The notes under the pieces are model-generated. The model saw only the letters and a list, made by a program, of their open reading frames with translations. It was not told the DNA's origin and made no database searches. From Macrocystis pyrifera (lineage: Eukaryota; Sar; Phaeophyceae; Laminariales; Laminariaceae): a DNA stretch of 64,000 bases. Below, in pieces: positions 37,923-49,400 of the stretch. Where the stretch lies: assembly GCA_031763025.1 (NCBI GenBank), contig JASSKH010000037.1, positions 2,728,001 through 2,792,000 of the forward strand, written 5' to 3'. Within the stretch, counting starts at the first letter, position 1. Every line of letters starts with the position of its first letter. The translations under genes were made by a program, and so were the position numbers.

Positions 37923-39137
37923 CTACCTCGTTCGCCCTTGGGTCAGTGTCAGAATCGATTCGCTTAGTTGCAGCCACCGCTCCAACGTCTCCACAGTGGA
38001 GTAGACATCGTAGTGAGAGGACCGTTCATACCTTGCATCCTCCCCACCCGGCTCACTGTGCATGTAGTGTAGATCTTCGTCCGTGTTCGAGTAAAACCCG
38101 TAATTATACACGCCCTCTTTGTCGCCGTGATCGGCGCCTTCGCTTCGGTAGTGGAAAGATACGACCACATCAGATCCTCCCTCCAGACGCGGCAGGTGGT
38201 GGTCGGTGCCGCGCAACCCAGGCCCCACTTGCGCCTCTTTTCTTCCCTCCGCGTTCTCTTCCGCTTCTATCCCAAACGGACCCAACCGAAAGGTAAAATA
38301 AGACGGGCCGCGATAACTACTGTCTTGTTCCTCGTCGTCCTCGTCCGTCTCCTCTTCAAACTGCTCGGAATGGGAGGACAAATGCAGTGTACTACTAGAA
38401 TGATGCTTATTCTCCTTCTTTGTATAGTACTTTTCCTCCTTCACTCCTTCGCCCGCTTCATCTTCAAATTTCTTCTCCCCCTCCTCTGAATATCAATCTT
38501 CCTTTCCCACGCTCTCTACCTCCTGTGTCCCCCTGCCCTCCACTTTATCCTCCGCTTCCTCTCGCTTTCGGTATCGCGAAGCAGTTTCGTCCACGAGGGA
38601 GCTACTGTCACCGCCGCCGTGCTCTTCGGTTCCTCGGTAACGTTCACGATGCCCATGCTTCCAGTCGACAAACCTGTTGACGAGGGACGCCCGATTTTCC
38701 TCTTCTAACATGTAGCCTTGCACCTGGTGCATGCGTGCCGTACCCTGAGACAGGCGTCTCTGACCACTTTCTTCATCACCAACAGCGCCAATGAGTGACG
38801 ATGTCCTCGAGACATTACCCTCAAGGCTGTTGCCTGTTCGCGGCATGGAACGTATCTCAGGTGCTGTCTTCGATGCTGCTGATGTGAGAAGAGGTTCAAC
38901 AGCGTTTGTCCCGTCCATATAGACGCCATCTGGAGGGTCCGCGGCGTCAACCAGCAGTTTGGCCTCCAGGAGATGGCTGCGACGGTTTCGAGCGTTCGAA
39001 GGCACCGCGTGCGATGTCGGGTCAGAAATGAAAAATACAGGTGAGGGTTCGGTACCCAAGGAGGATGCGTTGCCCAGGCAATAGCAGCCGCGGTTCGAAA
39101 CATATTTTGTTGATCCCCACGTAGTGTACATCGCCAA
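37923..39137 (-). CDS. Hypothetical acidic, hydrophilic ORF with one in-frame TGA
   Basis: Two minus-strand frames, 38493-39137 and 37923-38485, are in the same phase and separated by a single TGA (38493-38495). Read together they give about 400 codons of low-complexity protein rich in Glu, Asp, Ser, Gly and His (for example EEETDEDDEEQ). The 3' end has a plausible GTAGGT donor near 37927, so an exon ending there is possible. Composition resembles a linker or stem region. No catalytic domain is visible, and downstream exons could not be joined. The TGA may be a nonsense mutation, an unrecognised intron edge or a sequencing error. Confidence 0.35.
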
Positions 39138-39232
39138 CTAATTGTTTCAAAAGGCGCTAACGCCCCACTTCGGCCAAGGCAACCAGTGTTAGGTTCGTGT
39201 GCCAAGTCCTCTAACGGCAACGGTATCTACCA

Positions 39233-39785
39233 TTAGGTGCTTGGCGAACGCGGTAATGATTGCGTGGACAAATCAAAATAAAGCTCTTGCCTTCTTGTTG
39301 CATGTTCAAAGAACCAAGCGCTCAAGGTGCCCTCCTTCACTTGGGGTAGGTGAAAAGATGCCTTAGTTGTGCAAAGGTCCCATATCAGAGCGCGGTTAGA
39401 ACAGAACGCTTTATGCGCAGATCCCCAAGCGTCATACGTTGATGTCCCGGCTCTGTCACTCTTTGCGCAGTATCCACATCGAAATCTACTTTTCAAGACG
39501 TCGTTTTCGTTACGCGCTAGGTTTCGAGATAGCCACGACTGCTGTTTGGACATGTCAATCACCGTCGTCTTACGCCCGCTATACATGGATGGTTATTATA
39601 CGCGCCAACTATCGACATTGTACCTTTTGGAAGCTAAACGTGTAGCTGAACACTCGGCAAATCAAATACCTCGTGGACGATCACTACTACTCTCCCTATC
39701 TGGACGTGACCACACCATCAAACGGATCAATTCATTTGACACAGCCATCCAGATTCATGCCCACCCCGCAAACGGTTCTTTGTAG
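39233..39785. other. Overlapping antisense open frames, unassigned
   Basis: The minus frame 39233-39586 contains GSAHKAFCSNRALIWD, faintly like the helix and strand after the GFGS motif of fucosyltransferases. The + frame 39369-39785 covers the same bases. Neither has paired splice sites that I could confirm. Confidence 0.25.
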
Positions 39786-40082
39786 GATGCAGCTCACCCT
39801 TCATGCGACTCGCTCGACACCTTAATGCTGTTCGTGCTTGGTGCAGGCATGTCTGCTTGGTCATTGAAAACCCGACGTGCTCCGTCCCGGCATCGTAGGG
39901 ATACGTGGGTCTATGCGAATACCAACGAGGCCATGCATGGCATGATTACTACCCCCGCCTCTGATGATGTGTCTGTTGATTGATTGCTGACAGATGAACT
40001 ACTTCATCGACAATTGACTGAAGAGCTATTCTCCGCGTGGGGGGGGGTTAACCTTGTTCAGCCAATACCTCTCAACTCTGAC

Positions 40083-40345
40083 AATGTATACCTTGCGGTT
40101 GATAGCCCCAGACGAGTCCCAGCGGTTGCTGTTCTTAGCCCTCCTGGACAGAGGTACAGTGCCGAAGTCACTTCACCGACAGTACATGCCTTGTGGTTGA
40201 GCACCGCAGACGCACGCCCCAGGTTGGTTGTCTCAGACCTCTTGGGTAGAGTTACCATACTATACTGAACTGCACGGTACTGCACTGCCATGTACCGCAC
40301 TGCGCTGCACCGCATTGGTGTATCGTACTGTACCGTACTGATCCC
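40083..40345. repeat. ~100-bp direct duplication plus 10-bp satellite
   Basis: ACCTTGCGGTTGA..CAGACG..CCAGCGGTTG at 40090-40160 recurs diverged at 40185-40258. At 40262-40345 the DNA is made of ~10-bp words such as CTGCACGGTA, CTGCACTGCC and TGTACCGCA. Confidence 0.6.
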
Positions 40346-40415
40346 AGGCCCCCAATGTATCCACGAGCCACCCGATATGCAGGCTCTCAAACAAAACAAA
40401 AATTTCATCGCTCAC

Positions 40416-43400
40416 CTCACTAGGTTGATTATTTCGTCCACGTCCGGGTCGAACGCACTGTCACACTGCCCGTCCCACTGCATGCCCGCGAGGTGCCGGC
40501 CGTAGATGTGTTGCATCTGCGGATGGTCGGGTAAGTATTTGGCGTGGGTAGTCGATTGGTTGGTTTGTATTCACGCCGGCGAGGTTGCCAGTGCTGGGGG
40601 GCGGTCCGCACATTCGTGGTCGCTGTTGATGTTGGTCGATATAATCCTTCCACTTAAGACAGCGAAGCGGGTCAGGCAGGAGCTAACAACTTGAAATCAA
40701 TAGAGTCGTCGATCGTTTTGGAGACATGGATACATCAGCCAAGTCTCTGTTTTGCCCGTCGCTGGACGCGTCGCTCACTTCGTCGACCATGGGGGCGAGC
40801 GTGTCCGAATTTCTAATTCCGACAGCGTCAAACAAGTAGGGACCCCTTTCGAATTTCCTAAGTCGACTGCTGTATGCCGTAGTCTTACAGTACCGAACAA
40901 GGAGACGAGGACCGATTGTGCGTCCGGCCGATCAAGGTACAGCATCATTACACCAACGTGCACAAGTTGGCTACAGTTACAAATATCCTGTTCCGTGAAT
41001 TACTAGCAGCAGCAAAATCCGTCCAGTACCTTTATGGCAAGGTGCATGTAACAGATGGAACACCCTGGAGGGCCGATCTCCAGCACGGGTGTGTGTAGCG
41101 GTGACACAATCATGTTGGCCAAGCCGGCCCCGTGAGGAGCAACGATCAAGGACGCCGTGGCAAATTCCCGTAGCTGCTCCAAGATCGGCCCTTTCCCCAA
41201 GAACTCCACAACTTCGTAAACCGGGAAATTTAGTTCGAGTGCCTCCCGAATCTTCGTGAAGACACAAACGAGATTTTGCGGGGTGGAACGAAAGATGCAA
41301 CAAGTACATGAGCACAGCAGGACCATCGATTAGACACCGGTTTAGTTCTACATCTTGCCATTGATTTCAGTATCGCGCCCGTTGGCACATATGTCACATG
41401 TATTACACTTCGTATGTGAAGAAAGGGACGGTCGTTTCCCGCTTCGTTAAGCAATTCCTCTGGCGGATTGGAGACTAGCTCGTGCCGTGCGTTCGTTTCG
41501 ACACGGCTCGGGTGCCGGCGGTGGACACTGAGCGGGCTTTTGAACATAACAAAAGTATGCACTGGTTTCTCAATTGGTAAGCAACTCTCTTGGCTACGTC
41601 TACCTTACCGTTATCGCCTCGGCTACACTCATGGCAGTTACAGGTGACTCATGCCCGGGGAAATATGTCAGGCACGTCACCCTTGTAAAGGGCAAGGTTC
41701 AGAAGTATCGATAGCATGAACGAATAAGATGTCACCGGTGACCGAGCTTTCCTACTGCTACGCGAGAATTGATTTTTGTTTTTTGTATCTGCCATAGTTG
41801 AACCTCAACCGTGCCCCGCGAAAAGGGACTAGGAGCTCGTCGGTGTCAATTACAGCACGGTTTCCACATCTACTTAACGCACAAAAAACGATGACGATCG
41901 AACCCAACGCGTTAGAGGAAGGTAGGAATAATCCACACAGTGGATGGGCAGCTAGCTGCCAACGCTGTTTTTTAGCAAACAATAGAACGGCGAAAAGCAC
42001 TCGCGATCTCCGCAACCAAACACGAATACTGAACGTCCAGCACAATCCCTTATTTTCAACAAGACACTCGAAATCTTCCACGGCGCAACATTCCCTAGCT
42101 CTCAGGAACCGTCTTCGTCTATACGGCAAATGCCCCGGTGTGCTGGCAAAGTAGCGACACGCGACGGACGAAGAGGGGACCACTCACTATTTTCGCAAAA
42201 ACAAGTCTTTTCAATTTTCACAACAATGTTGGACCTATGGTAGTACCTTGTCATTGTTGCGAAGCATCCGTTTCGAATGGCGGACGATGAGAAGTATGAC
42301 GGGCCTGGGAACCGGGAGAGGCACGCCTCCAGTAAGGGGATAAATGCCCTGCAGATCGCAGAACCCATGTCAGGGCAGCGTAAGGGTCGGTTTCGCGGAT
42401 AGACGGACACAAACAGATGAGAATCTACTTCTTCCGATATAGTACTGCTTGTAGGCGCAACGGAACATGTGCATTCTCGTTCGCTTTTAATAGTTTTGCT
42501 CGGATTGTTTGTTTCTTCTTTTCGGAAGACTGACGTCCTACCGCCACACGATATAATATCCGACACGCGCTACAAGGTCGATGTACCTGATTTTCTGGGG
42601 CTCCTGAGTCAGAGAGCGCTTATCGTTACCCAGAACCTGATTTTGATGAAACATGAAGTTCAAGCCCATGGCCCAGGTACATAACAAATAGTAGGTAAAA
42701 AAAAAAAATGTTCCGGCCATGATGATTGCACAGTTCCGCAGTCAAGGCGCCACGGTAGTCAGAGAGGGTCTGGCCAAACACTGCTAGCCCTGAATACAAC
42801 TCACCCCCTCTTGATACCCGCATCGTAGCACGCGTCGTCCCTAACTAGTTATCCAAAACACTAACCATCCAGGAAATGTTCGATGCGATGTGTTCAAGTA
42901 CGTGCCTAACCTTGCCATCAATTTGAAACAAATGGAGACGTCTCGACTCACATCCGAGACTCTCACGACGTTGCAGGCCACACAAACCAGCGCCCCGGGG
43001 GGGGGTGGGGGTTACTCATCGTCATGCATGGCCGTAGTCGTATGACCATAGACCCTCGCATCTCTACATTGCCGGCACGGAGCACGTCGAGTATTCACCG
43101 ACCAGGCAGACATTGCTTGCACCAAGCGCGAAACGCCGTGATGTGTTGGGCGAGTCACACGAAGCGTGAGCTACATCCTACCAAGAACCGCTTCACAGGC
43201 GGAGGTTCTTGCATATGGATGACAGCATCAATGAATTGATAAAAGTTTGGTGTGGGCACGTCCAGAGACAGAATTGTTTTACTATGTATCTGCCTCGTAG
43301 GTGCCTCACCATATACCCACTGCGTGATACGACCACCCCCCCTTGTGCGGAGAAAATGTTCTCCCCGCACAATAATAATCTAACGTACGGCCAACCGTGG

Positions 43401-46400
43401 TAGCCGCCCAGAAAACACAAACACGATACCCTATCTGTCTAACTCACGCAGTTAGAGGCGTGTTTTACGGCGTCGTCGCCAGATGACGCCCACCAAATCT
43501 ATCGTCATGCATGGCCGTAGTCGTATGGCGATAGACCGTCGCATATCTAAAATACCGGGACGGAGCACGTCGGGTTTCCACCGACATGGCAGACAATCCT
43601 TGCACCAAGCGCGAAGCGCCGTGAGTAATTGGTTGAGTCCCGTGAATGGTGAGCTGCATACTACTAAGAACCGCTTCAGAGGTGGATTTTCTTGCATATG
43701 GATGCCAGCGCCAAGGAATTCATTTAGTTTCTGATGTGGCCACTTCAAGAGACAGCAATGAGTTTATTACGTAACTGCCTCGTGGGTGCCTTAACACATA
43801 CACACTACGTGACACGCTCAAAGTCCTTGTGCGGAGTAGTTGTTCTCTCAGCACAACAAATGATCTAACTCGACCGTCAGCCATGGTAACCGCCAAGCCA
43901 AAAAATACACACAGTGCCCTGGCTGTCTAGCTCACGTGGTGAGAGGCGTGTTTTTACAGCGTCGTCTTCAACCGATGCCAACCCAATCCATATATACCAG
44001 GTATATCATAGGGGTAAGGGGGAAGGCGGTTTCCAGACAGGTTGCACTCACGCGTTGCTCGTCGGCGACAATGTGGCAACGAACACGAGAAACTCGTACC
44101 GGAACGGACAAGGAAACGCGCATGCACAATAGCCTCGTGCACGGCCGGAACGTATGGTACGCAAATACCAAGTGCGTCATACAACAGGTGCATCGAAAGC
44201 AAGCATTACTCCGGAAGCATGAAGTGCAATAAGTACGCTGCGCTTCTTTTGGCAAAAACTACGATAACATTTCTTCTTGGTTTGGACACCTCTTGGCGGC
44301 CATTCGTAAGCATTGTTTTTCTGAGCCCTAGCATGTTGTTACCTGCAAGAGTGCGGGCTTCAACATGCTGACCATCGCCGTGTTTGGCTGACCGCACGGA
44401 GTTGACTCGGGGACGATAGCAATTTCGGCGTGGATCTGGGGTGTGCACGCGAAAGGCATGATAGTCAGGAGGACGGTCGAGGAAGACACGCTGTCGATAG
44501 AGACAATCAGGTGTACAATAGTATATCCCGGCCACCTCTGAAGGGTGTAGCCGTGTCGAAGAAGCCAGACTATCGTAACTGCTTGCTACGTGTTTGCTCT
44601 GCTTATCCGCCGCTGAACGTATGTTTGTGTGACAACACACCTCTCTCCATTACCAGCCATTCTGAAGACGGAGCTAAATAAAAAAAACATAACAAATGTC
44701 AAGTTCGGGATAGCATCGTGACGGCTTCAAGTTTTCTTGATAATGAAAACCGGTAGTCGAGATTTACTGCAGAATTCACTCGTCAACAGTAGCGGAGATT
44801 GCGCCGAAAACCGTGCTGAACGGCACTCGTGATAAGTCGATGTGCCTTGTGTCAAACTCGGCTGAACCAAATACGACCGACCATACGTAAAGAGAGGGAT
44901 TTCGCTCGACGGGATTTCGCTCGACGACACGCTCGTTAATACTCACCTCTGCCGAACCAACGGCAACTAACTACCGCCAACAATGATCTCAACTACTAAC
45001 CTACACTACCGGTGCTGTGCGGTGCGTATGGGCTCAAACCGTATATTCGATGCAAGCGCAGATCAACAAGACATAGCTGCAAGACAAAAATGTTGAAAAT
45101 GTGTCTACGGTGGATATCGGTGCTTGATTCGTTGAATGATTCACTATTGGGGTCATAGGAAGTACGGGCAGTGCAGGCTAAGGCGTATGGTGTCGAGCCT
45201 CTCCTACCGTGTAGTAGTGTAGCTGGCCAACTCAATATGCACCTCTTTAGCGACGAAAATTACGCGCTGCCGGTGTATCCCTAGCAGCTCCATGAGTTGG
45301 TACATGGTCTGTTTTCGGTCTTTCCACTCGTGCGGGGGCTCATGCACCGCAATCTTCGGACGTTTGACAAGACGTTTAGATGCGCAGCGATGAGCGGTGG
45401 ACAGGTGTGGAGCGGGGGAAGGCGGGTAAACCAATCCTTAGTATTTTATTACGGTGGAGCTTGGGGTGTTACTTTGGACATAGGAATAGCATTCCGTTGG
45501 CCTAACGAAAAATAACGTCCGGCTTGGAACCGGGAAACATTGAAAGGATGATGCAAACACGTTCAACTCACAACCCGGGCAAAAATGAGAGAGAACGAAT
45601 CCTACCCTTGATATTATTGCATGTGTGTCATCCTTCAATCTGCGGCTTGCGCTTCGACGTCCATCACACCTACACAGTAATCGATTTCCCACATTCCGAG
45701 CACGAACAATGTAACCAAGGAAACGAATTGTCGAATAATCCCATAGCTCAGCTGACAATACTCCCAAAACCCTTCCCGTAAGCGTGTGCGGCACCTTGAT
45801 TTCGGGGTGCTCTAAAAGGACATCGAGCATGAGGGTGATCCGCGGCAGACATTCCGCCAAAAAATGGAAGTAGGCGTCGCCCCAGTGCTGTGTCATGATG
45901 AACACCTGCCGCATCGAGCAGAAGCCAAGAATGCGCGCCAACGACCGCCGTTAGAGAGACGCGAACATGTATATCCTGCCAGCTACAATCGTAGCAAGTT
46001 ATCGCTCCTGAGATAGGTGAAAGGGTCGAACGTTTCGATGGGGGGGGTACGCAAAAGCGTGAATTCAACCCAAATGTCGCCCCAAGTTGCCTCAGCGCCG
46101 CAAGTTCGGGTTTGGCACGCTGGGTAGCAGGGGGTGGTCTTCCATGGACAAAAAAAAGTTAGTGTTTATGTAAACGTGGTAGCGGGTGGGAGCTACAGCA
46201 CATCTACGTATACACTGGGGTATCTCTACCCGATTACCAATTGTACAAAAAAAAGCCACAAAGTGGCCACAGCATGGTCGACCACGCCCCCAATCTAGTA
46301 TCCGGTCGAATCAAGTCGGAACGATCGGTGCAAGGGTCAACGCAACCGCAGCGAAATAGTGGCCGCGTCAAACTATTGGGAAGAGAAGAGGAGGGTGGAA

Positions 46401-49400
46401 GCGGCGGTACGTTCAGCAGCACCTTATATATATCACATTTGCATAACTTGTCATATCTCTGCGCGTGAGACGGAAGAGCCGTGCTTGCACGAGGGCCAAA
46501 CACGTCGATCTTGCAGGATTTTGGCGCGATGTAGTCCTTTGGAGAAGCGAGTGGGTGTGTACAACGGACGCAGAAGGGTAAGTCGGAGTGATGCTAAGGC
46601 AAAGGATGTGCCAACTGCCGTTCCTTCCTGGGGTTCTTGGCATGCGGAGGTACACGTTTCTCCCGAAACGCGTCTTCTAGAAAGATTGTACCAACAAGTC
46701 GATGAGCATCCTAAAGGGCTAGACACTTATCGTACAAAACCAAAACCCACAAAATAAATGCGAACCATACACTGGCTAGTTACTTAGTCGAGATGCCCCA
46801 GTCAGGAGTAAATGTTTGGGACGAAACGCGCACCCCCAAAATGCGCCATGGTATGACCACTGCCTGCTTCCGTAGCGTTTCGCGGACTACCCCCAGCCGC
46901 GAGTATCAGCCTAGCCACCACTGGGTGATAATATTGACGCAGAGTGGATGCGTCACAGCCTGCTGCACGGTGCGACCAAATCCGTTGTTGGGGGCGGCGC
47001 AACTGACGGATAGTCGCGGCGTCGGCGCTCACGGTGCGTGTGGCAGGCTTCTAAATTAATGCGCATGTTCCGCAAATCAACTTCGACGGGACAGCGATCT
47101 CACCTGTTTGTTCCACACGTATCCGTGTGTGTTGATGAAGACATCAGCCATGCTCACGACGGTAGGAATGGCCTCGTATCCGTAAGCGGCAGACTTGGTT
47201 CTCACGACGTCCGGTTTAGCGTAGTACGAACTTAAATACCTTCAACACGTCATCAACGTCATGTGGGGAAGAACATCAGCAACAGTAAGGATTTACCAAG
47301 CCCTGCTCTTCGCATTTTCGGTCGCGCCCGTAGACCGCTCGCCGCTGCACGACGGCAACGACTGACATATGGCGTTCTTGTGTCGCCGGACGACCACTGA
47401 CTCAATGGCGGCGTGGTGTTGGTATGATCTACAATTCTCGGTTTTCCTCTGTGATTGTGTCTTGGGGAGGTCTTTAGACTGGACATATGATGTCCCATAG
47501 CATATCCCAGTGACAAACCATGGACAACGGTCGCGAATCGACTATATTAGACACATATTTGGTCAGCAGGTGGGACGTTTGCGAGCGCGCTGTGGCATGC
47601 CTTGGTGGATCTCACTTTCCCGCGTCTTCTGTCCCATCTCGAATTCCATCCAAGAAACGAACCACCTTGTTTGACTCGGGCAAATGCAGCATTCCCTGCT
47701 CCAGCATAAGCCTTCCAAGGCAACGTGTACACGAAGGTAGTGACGAAGGATATTCGTCGTGCGTGCGTTTAGTGTTGGTGCGGATACGGGGGTGGTCTTT
47801 GTGTTGCTGTGAAGATTTTGGTGTTGGTGATCGTGGTCGTAGCGACGTTGGTGATGATGGTGTTGGAGTTAGTGGAGCTAGTGGCGCTGCTGGTGTTCGT
47901 GTTGTTGCTGTTGGTGGTCGTTGTGCTGGAGGGAATCGTGGTGGTGCTGCTAGTGACAGCGGGGGCACGATCCGATGAACAACGTTGACGGATTGCTTCA
48001 ATTGATTGAATGATACATACGATTGATGGATTGCCCAGTGCGTGTGCTTGGCAGGTTGAATACTTGACCGATCGGCTGTTACGGGGGACTATATCAAACA
48101 CCAAATATTGTTCGTAGAAATAGGTAAATATATAGTTTTTTTGATGTATACCATAGGTCCTATGGACCCCCAAAATAAAAGATCCACGCATTGGATCGAT
48201 CGAGTCATTAATCGCTAGTATGGACAATCGATGATCTAATCGGTCGATGTTGTATTACCGCTCGACTCGGTGCTACGATGACCGCTGAAACCAGCAGCCA
48301 TACCTTGGGAGAAGAAAGTCTCTTAACATTGGCGAGTACGACTGTACCGTCTTGGCGAAGTCCAGTTTGTTCGCCGCCGTCAGCAAGTTCGCGCTTTGTA
48401 TCAAGTACGGCCTCTGAACTACTATGGCCCCTCCGACGCGAGACATCTCCTCTCCTAGGTTGGCGAAGTCGGTGTGCAGATGCTTTCCCTGTGAGTAGAC
48501 CAAAACGAAAACGAAAACTTGAGCTTGTGCCTTGTCCTAGCGAAGGTATTATCGTAGCACAACAATTTTGACAGCGCGAATTAAACCCGATGGGAATGAA
48601 CCCGTATCAAAGTCAGCCACAAAATCGCCAAACACTTCCCGAATGACATCCTCGCCGGCCATTGCATACGGCGTCCACGGAAGTTCCTGAATGATATGCA
48701 CTGTCGGGGTACCTCGGTAGGCAGCAACTCCATGGACTGGATGGTCAGGCATTGTGCGTACACAGCGGATCTGGCTCACAAACTGGCTGCAGGGTACAAC
48801 GCTCGCGCGCCCGTAACAACAAAGGCCGTGCCATACAAACGGAAAAGAACAAACACACGAAGATAGAGAAGATAATTTAGAATTGAGAAATGGGTGGCGG
48901 TGGCGACGAAAACACTCAAACAGGCTACACGCGTAAGAACAACGCACGAAACGCACCTTTCCACACGGTGGGTTCAGGCACTCGCCGTGCAAAGACGAGG
49001 CCTCGAGTAGCCTTGACCATACCGCGGCGGCCCCCTCAGGAAAAGACTCGTCAACAGGTGCGGAATATTCTTTTTCAGCCCAAGATGGAAAGGGAAGGTC
49101 GGGGTGGCTGTCCCCATGGTCTAGGTGCTCAGGATCAAGCGCAAGGTGGGCTTTTTCTCCTTGTACGTATTGGTATGGTTGCAGAGGATTCTGGTGGTCT
49201 TGCTCTTGCTCGACCTGATGATCCTGAACAGCCTCGATTGTCGCTTTCAACTCCGCGTGTACGTCTGAGGGCGCAGATTCTCGATCGTGCTGCCGCTGCC
49301 GCTTTGTTTGGTACCGCTGCGGTTGCTGCCGGTCATGCTGATGAAACTGTTTCTGCTGCTTGTGACGCAATACTTTCTTTTGGTCTTCTCCGCTCTCCTC

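Noticed and set aside
38493..39220. Overlapping minus frame 38705-39220
   Set aside because: Shadow phase of the acidic ORF with biased composition and no domain.
47612..48001. 129-codon Pro/Thr-rich minus frame
   Set aside because: Only its end (PESNKVVRFLDGIRDG) is a true GT61 exon. The rest is intronic simple repeat.
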